Position numbers and translations under genes: made by a program
Assembly: GCA_026987025.1 (NCBI GenBank)
Contig: JALSNJ010000019.1
Location: forward strand, 1-64,000
Length of the DNA stretch: 64,000 nt
From: Candidatus Aminicenantota bacterium
GTDB taxonomy: Bacteria; Acidobacteriota; Aminicenantia; S016-38
Reading direction: 5' to 3'
The notes under the pieces: generated by a model
What the model was told of the DNA's origin: nothing
Databases searched by the model: none
What the model saw: only the letters and a program-made list of their open reading frames with translations
Shown: positions 43,099-50,635 of the stretch, one piece after another
Numbering within the stretch: the stretch's first letter is position 1
How the letters are laid out: every line of letters begins with the position of its first letter

Positions 43099-44263
43099 TC
43101 TTGCCTCCCATCACCCTTGAAATTAAATCCTTCCTCTTATCCACCATGAAAAAACCTCCCCTGGCTTTCATTATTTTAGCTATTCTGCATTCTTTATCCA
43201 AAATGATTACAAGGCTTCCCACGGGCCGAACCACCGCCACGGTGGGATCCTCCTTCCACCTCTCTTCCCTTACCACAATAATATAGTAATCTCCCCACTT
43301 AGAAGCAAAACCTGGGCTTATTTTTAGGAACTCCTCTTTGCCCAGAGAGACAGGAATCAAAGGAAGTTTCTCATCCCTTAACATTTCCAGGTCATCGTTA
43401 AAAACCCTCAGGTGCCCTGTTGAAGTTATTAAAAATATGGGCATATGCGAAGGAAAACTACAAGTCCAGGGGAAAAAAGTACTGCCAAAGTCCCTCCATG
43501 CCAACTCCCTTTCAATCTTCCAGGTTCTAAGGTTTATCTTTAAAATACCGCTTCTATGTCTCAACCTTCCCCAAACTTCACTCCAGGTAATGAAAGCCAC
43601 ATCTCCCTTTATCTTGTAGACCTGAGGATAAACGAAGTGCCCAAAGAAGTAAAGGTGAGACAAGGTTTTTCCCCTGGAGGAAAGAAGGCCTACCACCGCT
43701 CTCCAGTCGGAAAAGCCCTGGTAAAAAAATCCGTTCTCAACCTGAGGAGCCATAAATAGAAGACCATAGGGAGTCTGGAAAAAATGATCAGGGCAGAAGC
43801 CTATTTTTTCCTCTCCCTTTAGTTTAAAAACTCCGTTTTCCATTTTATAAATTCTCAAAAGCCTATATCCAAGAGAGGACCTATATATCGGGGAAAGTTG
43901 ATAAATCAGAATTTTTTCTCTTCCCCACGAAACATCCCAGGAGAAACCCGAAAGCAAAGGGAGCGGAGGTTCTACGGGAATGACCCTTTTAAGTCCCTCT
44001 CTGGAAAAGGAAACAAGAAATTTCTTTGTCAAAAGGAAAAGCTTACCCCCCTTGATTTTCTTTTCTTTGGAGGGAACGGGAAAATAGAAGCTTCCGTCGG
44101 CTCTAACCGCTATATAACGGCCTCTGTAGAGAAAAATTGAAAAGCCATCAAGGATTTCCTTCTGCAAAGCCCCTGAAAAACTCCATACCCCCTCTCCTTC
44201 TCTTGTCAGGCCAAGGCCCCACAAAAACCATCCCGCCAAAAAAAGCCCCACGCACCTCCTCAT
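43073..44263 (-). CDS. secreted propeller-like protein, unknown
   Basis: This protein of about 396 residues has a signal peptide (CVGLFLAGWFLWGLG) and a body of beta-strand repeats with aromatic residues, for example GRYIAVRADGSFYFPV and FPSHMPIFLITSTGHLRVFNDD, suggesting a beta-propeller. The ATG at 44263 is chosen because TTGCCT-17-TATAAT ends 9 bases before it, implying a leaderless mRNA. The next gene overlaps its end by 26 bases. No family is recognised. The pair probably forms a surface complex. Confidence 0.62.
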   Translation of the reverse strand: MRRCVGLFLAGWFLWGLGLTREGEGVWSFSGALQKEILDGFSIFLYRGRYIAVRADGSFYFPVPSKEKKIKGGKLFLLTKKFLVSFSREGLKRVIPVEPPLPLLSGFSWDVSWGREKILIYQLSPIYRSSLGYRLLRIYKMENGVFKLKGEEKIGFCPDHFFQTPYGLLFMAPQVENGFFYQGFSDWRAVVGLLSSRGKTLSHLYFFGHFVYPQVYKIKGDVAFITWSEVWGRLRHRSGILKINLRTWKIERELAWRDFGSTFFPWTCSFPSHMPIFLITSTGHLRVFNDDLEMLRDEKLPLIPVSLGKEEFLKISPGFASKWGDYYIIVVREERWKEDPTVAVVRPVGSLVIILDKECRIAKIMKARGGFFMVDKRKDLISRVMGGKIETYRLVF

Positions 44264-44272
44264 ATCGTTTTT

Positions 44273-44301
44273 ATTATAAATCAAAAATGACTGGGAGGCA
44301 A
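44273..44301 (-). promoter_or_regulatory. promoter of propeller-pair operon
   Basis: Minus strand TTGCCT (44301-44296), 17 bases, TATAAT (44278-44273), then 9 bases to the ATG at 44263. Confidence 0.65.
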
Positions 44302-44664
44302 TCCCATATGCGAAGTAAGTCCACTTTAAGGGCTTCTCCCCTGGCCAGCCTTATCATTTCGTCCCATCGGGACTTCGCCCCCAGGGAAAACATCCTCTTT
44401 GTGCAGAACCTGCCGATGCGGGGTTCCCTGGCGAAGCTTACCTTCCTTCTATCTCCATAGATGTTCTGGATTATGCAATGATAAGAACTGACAGGCGAGC
44501 AGCTCCCCCAGTATGTAATTGTGGTAGTATACAGGATAAAGGGCTATGTGGATTTTGGCCGCCCGATCCGGCTCGTTTCTCCCCTCCGGCCTGAGGAGGC
44601 GCTGGTACTTTTCCTTGTACTTCCACCGGAGGAGGTTGAGAGCCTGGGAGAGGTCGGAATACAT
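44274..44664 (-). pseudogene. remnant of an M2-like metallopeptidase
   Basis: Minus-strand reading gives MYSDLSQALNLLRWKYKEKY and then KIHIALYPVYYHNYILGEL, a block I recall from peptidase M2-like enzymes. The frame then breaks; in the shifted frame the match continues SYHCIIQNIYGDRRKV and LGAKSRWDEMIRLARGEAL, the usual C-terminal end of these peptidases. The first several hundred residues, including the HExxH motif, are missing. This is a decayed C-terminal fragment with a frameshift. It overlaps the promoter of the next operon. Confidence 0.55.
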
Positions 44665-44706
44665 ATATGGTGGCTCTCTCCTTCTGGGTTCTCCATTTCT
44701 CTTTTC

Positions 44707-44735
44707 TTGTTCACATGCTGCTAATCTGATAAAAT
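44707..44735 (+). promoter_or_regulatory. promoter of ferritin-like gene
   Basis: TTGTTC (44707-44712), 17 bases, TAAAAT (44730-44735), followed by GAAGGAGG shortly before the ATG at 44765. Confidence 0.55.
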
Positions 44736-44764
44736 AGAGACTAAATTAACAGAAGGAGGAAGTC

Positions 44765-45223
44765 ATGAAGAAAAATTTCAATTCAATGGATGAAGTTCTT
44801 GATTTTGCAATAGAAAAGGAAAGAGAAGCTGCAGAATTTTACATTTACTGGGCAGATAGGGTCTCGGACAGGACCCTGAAACAGGTTCTTTTGCGTTTCG
44901 CAGAGGAGGAAAAAAAGCACGAAAGGAAGATAAAAAAGGTCAAAAAAGGGGAAGTTGTTTTGAAACCGGAGGGGAAAATTCTGGACCTGAAAATCTCCGA
45001 TTATCTAAGTGAAACAAAACCCGGAGAAGAAATGGATTATCAGGAGGCTTTGAGGATTGCAATGCAGAGGGAAAAGGAATCGTTCAGATTATATATGAAC
45101 CTGGCAGAGTCTGTTCCCGATGAAAATCTAAGAAACCTTTTTCTGGGGTTGGCTCAGGAAGAAGCCACACACAAACTAAGACTTGAGACCCTGTACGACG
45201 AGATTGTTTATTCTGAAAACTGA
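44765..45223 (+). CDS. ferritin-like (rubrerythrin-type) di-iron protein
   Basis: This 152-residue four-helix protein has two halves, each with carboxylate/histidine pairs: EKEREAAEFY and EEEKKHER, then QREKESFRLY and QEEATHK. These fit a di-iron ferritin-like/rubrerythrin erythrin domain. No rubredoxin domain is attached. It probably detoxifies peroxide or stores iron. It converges on the multicopper oxidase gene with no gap. Confidence 0.85.
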   Translation: MKKNFNSMDEVLDFAIEKEREAAEFYIYWADRVSDRTLKQVLLRFAEEEKKHERKIKKVKKGEVVLKPEGKILDLKISDYLSETKPGEEMDYQEALRIAMQREKESFRLYMNLAESVPDENLRNLFLGLAQEEATHKLRLETLYDEIVYSEN

Positions 45224-46798
45224 TTAAGCCTTTACCAGGTAATTTCTCATCATACCGAGGTCCTCATGTTCCAGATTGTGGCAGTGGTACAGGTATAGTC
45301 CTGTGAAATCCTCAAATTTCATCAGGACCTTCACCCGCATTCCTGGCATCAGCAGCACCGTATCCTTCCATCCACTGTCTATAAATCCGTCCCTGATTGT
45401 CTCCCAGCCAATAGAAGGAGTTCTTTCTATAACCTGAAATTGAAGGCCGTGAATATGAACTGGATGGGGCATCTGCATCATGCCTCCCATCATTCCCATA
45501 CCACCTGAAGCGTTGACCAGTTCCCATACTTCAAGGGTGTTCAGTTTTACTATTTCGTCCTTCGCCACAGCGGTCATCTGGAATGTCCGACCGTTTATGG
45601 TGGGTCTCATGCGCCTCATTTCAAACCTGAAGGTTCTCGGTGAATTCTTATTTACGGCTTCCCCAAGGTTGTAATGTTCTATTCTGGAGAGTTTCTCCGG
45701 AAGTTTTAAGCTATTTTTAACCCGGCGGGTTATTTTTACCCTGAGCACATCCAATTCTTCTCCGTTGTCCGGCACATTTCCTCTCCCCATCCTTCTGCCG
45801 CGATCTCTTCCCATCATTCCGCCACCCATACCTCCAGTTGCTGCTCCTGAGAAAGCGAGGCTTTTGAGTACAAGCTCGTCGCCTGGATTTAAGTTTGTAA
45901 AGTCAACCCATAGGTCCACCCTTTCCGCAGGGCCGAGCATTATGTAGTTCTTCGTTATGGGCTTTTCAAGCAGGCCTCCGTCTGTTCCTATTACAGTCAA
46001 AGGCATACCATTGCTCCAGGCAAGTTTGTAAATCCTTGAGTTTGAGCCGTTGAGTACCCTCAGGCGGTAAACCGAGGTGCTAACATTCAGGGTGAAATTG
46101 GGCTGTCCATTTACAAGAATCTGTTCTCCCAGGAAACCCCTCATCCGCTCCATCATTCCTCCCATAAGATAAACGAGCTGATTTCGGCCGTTGAAGGTTC
46201 TGTCCTGAATTACTATGGGAACATCAAACTCCTCCCGGGGAAGGGGAAGGGAGTTTTCTTCCTCGTCGGTTATAAGAAGCAGCCCTGCCAGACCCATGTA
46301 TACCTGGGGACCGGTTCTTCCGTGGGGATGAGGATGGAACCAGTAGGTTCCCGCCCTGTTTTTAATTTCAAATTCGTAAACATAACGCTGCCCTTTCTTT
46401 ATTACAAATCTTGGGTGTCCGTCAGCTTCCTGAGGAACATGTAGCCCATGCCAGTGAACTATAGTTTTATCCGGTATATGGTTGTAGAATATTATCCTTA
46501 CCTTCTGCCCTTTTTTAAAGCGGAAGATAGGACCTATGTAGGTATTTTTCAGCTCCTGAATTGTTCCCGGGGGTCCCTTTACAAGTTTCGCCCTGTATTT
46601 CCACACCTTAGTGTATTTTCCGGGCAGGATAGGAATTTCGGACTCAAGGGCGGTTAGTTCTATTTCAACATCAGGCTGAAAATTAGGATTTCCCATGGAA
46701 ATGGGCTTTTCGTCCCGCAGAAATTTGGGGAGCAGAAAACTTCCTGCCAATCCTGCGGAACCCACCGCTGCTTTTTTTATAAATTCCCTCCTTTTCAT
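45224..46798 (-). CDS. Tat-exported multicopper oxidase
   Basis: This 524-residue protein has a twin-arginine signal (MKRREFIKKAAVG) and all four copper-binding motifs: HWHGLHVP, WFHPHPHG, HPVHIHGLQF and YHCHNLEHEDLGMM. A methionine-rich stretch around residues 315-335 (GGMGGGMMGRDRGRRMG) and a second Met/Gly segment suggest a CueO-like cuprous oxidase. It probably oxidises Cu(I) in the periplasm. It ends the operon that begins with rrf2 and follows the copper-exporting ATPase by about 21 bases. Confidence 0.93.
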   Translation of the reverse strand: MKRREFIKKAAVGSAGLAGSFLLPKFLRDEKPISMGNPNFQPDVEIELTALESEIPILPGKYTKVWKYRAKLVKGPPGTIQELKNTYIGPIFRFKKGQKVRIIFYNHIPDKTIVHWHGLHVPQEADGHPRFVIKKGQRYVYEFEIKNRAGTYWFHPHPHGRTGPQVYMGLAGLLLITDEEENSLPLPREEFDVPIVIQDRTFNGRNQLVYLMGGMMERMRGFLGEQILVNGQPNFTLNVSTSVYRLRVLNGSNSRIYKLAWSNGMPLTVIGTDGGLLEKPITKNYIMLGPAERVDLWVDFTNLNPGDELVLKSLAFSGAATGGMGGGMMGRDRGRRMGRGNVPDNGEELDVLRVKITRRVKNSLKLPEKLSRIEHYNLGEAVNKNSPRTFRFEMRRMRPTINGRTFQMTAVAKDEIVKLNTLEVWELVNASGGMGMMGGMMQMPHPVHIHGLQFQVIERTPSIGWETIRDGFIDSGWKDTVLLMPGMRVKVLMKFEDFTGLYLYHCHNLEHEDLGMMRNYLVKA

Positions 46799-46819
46799 GG
46801 TACCTCCTTAAAATTTATT

Positions 46820-48847
46820 TTATCCCGCAGGCATGAATTTCCTGAGGGTTTGACTGTTTACAGCTACTATTACGGTGCTTAAAGACATAAGGACCGCACC
46901 AAAGGCAGGGTTAATGAGCACGCCAGCCCAGTACAATGCTCCAGCGGCCAGAGGTATAGTGACGATATTGTATCCCGCAGCCCACCAGAGGTTTTGTACC
47001 ATTTTCCCGTAGGTCCTTCTGGAAATATCTATTAACTGAGGCACTGCTTCCGGGTCGTTTTTTACAAGGATAAGGTCAGCGCTTTCTATTGCCACATCCG
47101 TTCCCGCCCCAATGGCTATCCCAACATCGGCGGTAACCAGGGCCGGGGCGTCGTTTATTCCATCTCCCACCATGGCCACCCTGTAGCCCTGTTTTTTAAG
47201 CAACTCTATCTTTTCAGCTTTTTCATGGGGTAATACCCCTGCAAAGTACTGCTCTATGCCCAGTTCCTCTGCCACCCATTTTGCAACTTCCTCGCTGTCT
47301 CCTGTAAGCATAAAGACCTTTATCCCCATCCCCTTTAACTTTGAGATGGCCCGCCTTGAGCTTTCCCTTATTCTGTCGGAAAGGGTAATTATACCCACCA
47401 GCTCACCGTCCACCACAATGTAAACAGGGGTTTTTCCTCCTTTGGTGAATCTTTTAAACTCCTCCGCAGGTTCTATCCCCAGCTCATCAAGGAGATTGGC
47501 TCCCCCCAGATAAACCTTTTTGCCTTCTACTTCTCCGTAAACCCCCTTTCCTGGAATAGCCCTGAAGTTTTTAACCTGCCGGGGAGGAACTTTCTTGCTC
47601 TCAGCGTATTCGCTAATGCTTCTGGCTATTATGTGCTCTGAATTTTGCTCTAAGGAATGGGCAAGGGAAAGGAGCTCCGCTTCATCCACTTTTGAGAAAA
47701 CTTCGCTTACCCCAAATTTCCCCTCCGTAAGGGTTCCGGTTTTGTCAAAAACCACGGCATTGGCGTCCTTTACCAGCTCAAAGGCTTTGCGGTCCCTCAC
47801 AAGAATTCCCCTCCTGGCGGTAATGGCTGTGGAAATTGCTACAACCAGCGGTATGGCCAGACCAAGCGCATGGGGACATGCAATGACAAGCACGGTTACC
47901 ATCCTTTCAAGGGCAAAATCCGGCGATTTTACGAAAGCCCACACCGCAAAGGTAATCGTCCCTGCCAGGAGCGCTACATAAAACAGAACAGCAGCCGCCC
48001 TGTTGGCAAGGTCCTGAGTCCTTGACCTTGATTCCTGGGCCTTCTTAACTATGTTTAGCACCTGGGAAAGATAGGTATCCTCTCCAACTTTTTCTATCTT
48101 GACCTTTAAGACTCCGCTTCCGTTTATTGCCCCTCCTATAACCTTGGAGCCTGGCAATTTGTGGACAGGAGCGGATTCCCCTGTGAGCAGAGATTCATTC
48201 ACATGGGATTCTCCCTCCTCTACCCTTCCATCCGATGGTATTTTCTCACCGGGTCTTACGAGGACCAAATCCCCTGGCCTCAGTTGAGATACCATTACAT
48301 CTTTAATCTCCCCGGTTTCCAGCACCAGATGGGCGTGGGTGGGCATAATCTTTACCAGCTCCTCCAGGGCACGGGATGCGCCCATAACGCTTTTAGCTTC
48401 TATCCAGTGGCCGAGAAGCATGATGTCTATTAATGTAGCAAGTTCCCAGAAGAACTCATTTCCGTGCAAAAATAGAACCGATAGGATTGAATAGAAAAAG
48501 GCCACGGATATGGCAGTTGCTATAAGGGTCATCATTCCAGGGAGTCTCTTTTTTATTTCCGAAGCGGCGCCTTTCAGGAATGGCCATCCTCCATAGAAAT
48601 ATACTGCTGAGGATAGAGCTATTATTATTTCAAGCTGGTAGGGAACCTTAAGGGAAAACCCAAACCATGACTGGACCATGGGGGAAAGGGCGAGGATGGG
48701 GACAGTTAGAAGAAGAGAGATGAAAAATCTGTTTTTAAATTCCTTTATATGATGTGCGTGGCCGCCCACTTGGTTTTCCCTGTGTTTCCTATGTTCCATT
48801 TCCGGGGCAGAATTCTCCCCTTTTATGTCGTGTTGTTTATGTTCCAT
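46820..48847 (-). CDS. copB: CopB-type copper-exporting P1B-ATPase
   Basis: This 675-residue protein has a His-rich N terminus (EHKQHD, HRKHREN, GGHAHHIKEF), the CPH motif in VIACPHALGLAIPL that marks the CopB subgroup, phosphorylation motif DKTGTLTEG, and GDGINDAPALVTADVG. It should export Cu(I), Cu(II) or Ag(I) across the inner membrane. GGAGG precedes the start. It lies between arsC and the multicopper oxidase, with which it forms a copper-resistance pair. Confidence 0.92.
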   Translation of the reverse strand: MEHKQHDIKGENSAPEMEHRKHRENQVGGHAHHIKEFKNRFFISLLLTVPILALSPMVQSWFGFSLKVPYQLEIIIALSSAVYFYGGWPFLKGAASEIKKRLPGMMTLIATAISVAFFYSILSVLFLHGNEFFWELATLIDIMLLGHWIEAKSVMGASRALEELVKIMPTHAHLVLETGEIKDVMVSQLRPGDLVLVRPGEKIPSDGRVEEGESHVNESLLTGESAPVHKLPGSKVIGGAINGSGVLKVKIEKVGEDTYLSQVLNIVKKAQESRSRTQDLANRAAAVLFYVALLAGTITFAVWAFVKSPDFALERMVTVLVIACPHALGLAIPLVVAISTAITARRGILVRDRKAFELVKDANAVVFDKTGTLTEGKFGVSEVFSKVDEAELLSLAHSLEQNSEHIIARSISEYAESKKVPPRQVKNFRAIPGKGVYGEVEGKKVYLGGANLLDELGIEPAEEFKRFTKGGKTPVYIVVDGELVGIITLSDRIRESSRRAISKLKGMGIKVFMLTGDSEEVAKWVAEELGIEQYFAGVLPHEKAEKIELLKKQGYRVAMVGDGINDAPALVTADVGIAIGAGTDVAIESADLILVKNDPEAVPQLIDISRRTYGKMVQNLWWAAGYNIVTIPLAAGALYWAGVLINPAFGAVLMSLSTVIVAVNSQTLRKFMPAG

Positions 48848-48855
48848 TTTTCCTC

Positions 48856-49266
48856 CTAAGCGAAATTTTCCTCAAGCCAGAGCAGTATTTCGTCCCTGAC
48901 CTTCCGGAATTTTGCCATGATCTCCTCAGGGGTTCCCTCCGCCCGGGATGGGTCCTCAAAACCCCTGTGGAGATATTTTTTCCCCGGGAAAAAGGGGCAG
49001 GTTTCCTTAGCGTGGTCGCATACGGTTACCACGATGTCAAAGATACGGCCTTTAAATTCTTCAATGCTTTTGGAGCGATGGGACGAAATGTCCACCCCGA
49101 TTTCCTTCATTGCCTCTATGGCGTAGGGGTTAACCTTTGTGGCAACAATTCCTGCACTCGCTGCCTCGTATTTGTGGCCGTAAAAATGACGAAGCAACCC
49201 TTCTGCCATCTGAGAGCGGGCGGAATTGTGGGTGCATATAAAAAGCACCGATTTCCTACGCCTCAT
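48856..49266 (-). CDS. arsC: arsenate reductase, low-molecular-weight phosphatase type
   Basis: This 136-residue protein has the catalytic loop CTHNSARSQMAEG with Cys-x5-Arg and a later CDHAKETCPFF carrying the two further redox cysteines of thioredoxin-coupled ArsC. It should reduce arsenate to arsenite. No arsenite exporter is in view. It overlaps osmC by 11 bases. Confidence 0.9.
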   Translation of the reverse strand: MRRRKSVLFICTHNSARSQMAEGLLRHFYGHKYEAASAGIVATKVNPYAIEAMKEIGVDISSHRSKSIEEFKGRIFDIVVTVCDHAKETCPFFPGKKYLHRGFEDPSRAEGTPEEIMAKFRKVRDEILLWLEENFA

Positions 49267-49672
49267 TTAATTCAATGGAATAGGTAAGCTCTGCGGTCCT
49301 CCTCAACATCTCGGACACCGAACAATATTTCTCCTGGGAAAGCCTGACCGCCTTTTCTATTTTTTCAAGTTGAAGCCCATTGCCCGTGAACCTGTATGTA
49401 ATGTGAACCTTTGTATAAACCCTGGGATGCTGGGAAGCCCTTTCGGCGGAGACCACGATTTCCATTCCCTTTACCGGATGCTTCATCTTTTTCAGGATGG
49501 CCACCACATCCATGGCAGTACATCCTCCCAGGGCCACCAGGACAAGTTCCATGGGCCTCGGCCCGGCGTCCTCCCCTCCGTGCAGGCTGGAGGAATCCAT
49601 TATTATCCTGTGTCCTGAAGGTGGTAAGGCTTCAAATTTCATCCCGCCAAGCCAGTGGAATTTAACCTTCAT
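49256..49672 (-). CDS. OsmC/YhfA-family protein
   Basis: This 138-residue protein has the OsmC fold with DAGPRPMELVLVALGGCTAMD and a second cysteine in EKYCSVSEML. These cysteines give peroxidase or thiol-transfer activity in the family. It overlaps rrf2 (ATGA) and arsC. A second OsmC protein with the same layout is encoded at 59494, so the two operons each carry one. Confidence 0.88.
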   Translation of the reverse strand: MKVKFHWLGGMKFEALPPSGHRIIMDSSSLHGGEDAGPRPMELVLVALGGCTAMDVVAILKKMKHPVKGMEIVVSAERASQHPRVYTKVHITYRFTGNGLQLEKIEKAVRLSQEKYCSVSEMLRRTAELTYSIELNEA

Positions 49673-50067
49673 AGGTCCTCCTCTATCATATCTTTAATTG
49701 AAATTTCGTCAAGGAAGTTCTCAATGCACGACTTAAGCTTTAACCACACCTTCCTGGTTTTACATCTGGAAGTGAAGGGACAGGAAGAGGGGTCCTTAAC
49801 ACAGGGCACCAGGTTGAGGTTCTCGTGAATTCTGGCAATGTCCATGAGGGTAATTTCGGACGGTGAAAGGGCGAGGCTATATCCCCCTTTAGCCCCTCTT
49901 ATGCTCTTTATCAAACCGCCTTTTTCAAGCTCCAGAGCCAAGGGACGAAGGTAGAGGGAAGATACGCCGAGGTCCCTGCCCAGTTCCGTGGTATTCACCA
50001 CCCCACCTCGTTCCGCCAGGGCCACTATCAACCTTGAAGAATATCTAAGTTTAGTGGATATTTTCAT
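49669..50067 (-). CDS. Rrf2-family iron-sulfur regulator (NsrR/IscR-like)
   Basis: This 132-residue protein has an Rrf2 winged helix (RYSSRLIVALAERGGVVNTTE, LKPLALELE-like dimer helix, IRGAKGGYSLALSP). Its three cysteines, PCVKDPSSCPFTSRC, have C-x6-C-x5-C spacing as in cluster-binding members such as IscR and NsrR. It should sense NO, oxidants or cluster status. The ATG at 50067 is chosen because TTGACA-17-TACAAT ends 6 bases before it; the open frame extends further upstream only through a decayed gene. It heads the copper/arsenate operon and probably also controls the sulfur operon, whose promoter is nearly identical. Confidence 0.9.
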   Translation of the reverse strand: MKISTKLRYSSRLIVALAERGGVVNTTELGRDLGVSSLYLRPLALELEKGGLIKSIRGAKGGYSLALSPSEITLMDIARIHENLNLVPCVKDPSSCPFTSRCKTRKVWLKLKSCIENFLDEISIKDMIEEDL

Positions 50068-50073
50068 AAAGTA

Positions 50074-50102
50074 ATTGTAATTGAAAAAATAACATTTGTC
50101 AA
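50074..50102 (-). promoter_or_regulatory. rrf2 promoter with shared regulatory motif
   Basis: Minus strand TTGACA (50102-50097), 17 bases, TACAAT (50079-50074), then 6 bases to the ATG. The plus-strand motif AAAGTAATTGTAATT over the -10 box closely matches AAAGTAATTATAATT in the iscS promoter at 63676-63690. Confidence 0.75.
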
Positions 50103-50205
50103 ACTCCTGCTTAATAGTTGTAGTTCCTTTATTGATTACATTAAGGGAGAAACCAGAACAAGATGGTAGAACTCCCCCATTCTGCTTGCCTCGTTTATGC
50201 AAGGT

Positions 50206-50537
50206 ATCAGTCTCAGTGTTCCGCACTTCAAGGCAGTCCCTGAAGTACTGCTCATTGGTATTAAGTGAAATGGCAATGAAGTTGATCCTATCCTTGAATC
50301 CTTCGTAAAGCTCCTTCATTCTGGACTCCAGGCCACAACGCCGGCGTGTGTTCCTCCAGAAGATTAAAAGGAAAGTTTTCCCTTAAAATCAGCCCGTGTA
50401 TAGGTTTTACCATCCGGAGCTTTGAAGGATATATTCTGACATTTTTCAGGGATTGCAGTAGCCCTGGCCATGGGAACAATTACAAGAAAGAGAATTGCGA
50501 TAGTTACAATGGTTAAGACTAATGCGATTCTTTTCAT
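50206..50537 (-). pseudogene. decayed TlpA-like thioredoxin gene
   Basis: From the ATG at 50537, with GGAGG upstream, the sequence encodes a signal peptide and ARATAIPEKCQNISFKAPDG, very like the intact TlpA protein at 59938 (ATAIPEKCFDIQLKSLDG). The frame stops after KGKLSF. A one-base shift restores LLIFWRNTRRRCG, where the intact protein has VFWASWCPHC, then RMKELYEGFKD. Both the frameshift and loss of the first active-site cysteine show decay. The tail runs in frame into rrf2. Confidence 0.72.
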
Positions 50538-50592
50538 TATTTACCTCCTCTATTATTATTGGCGAAATTATAAATAAATTAATTCAGAAAAT

Positions 50593-50625
50593 TAAAAAAT
50601 GAAAAGGGGGGATGAATCCCCCCTT
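50593..50625 (-). terminator. Rho-independent terminator after NO reductase
   Basis: A perfect 10-base stem AAGGGGGGAT/ATCCCCCCTT at 50604-50625 is followed on the minus strand by a T-rich tract (50603-50593). It lies 11 bases after the norZ-type stop and ends the long sulfur/NO operon. Confidence 0.85.
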
Positions 50626-50635
50626 ATTTGAGAAA

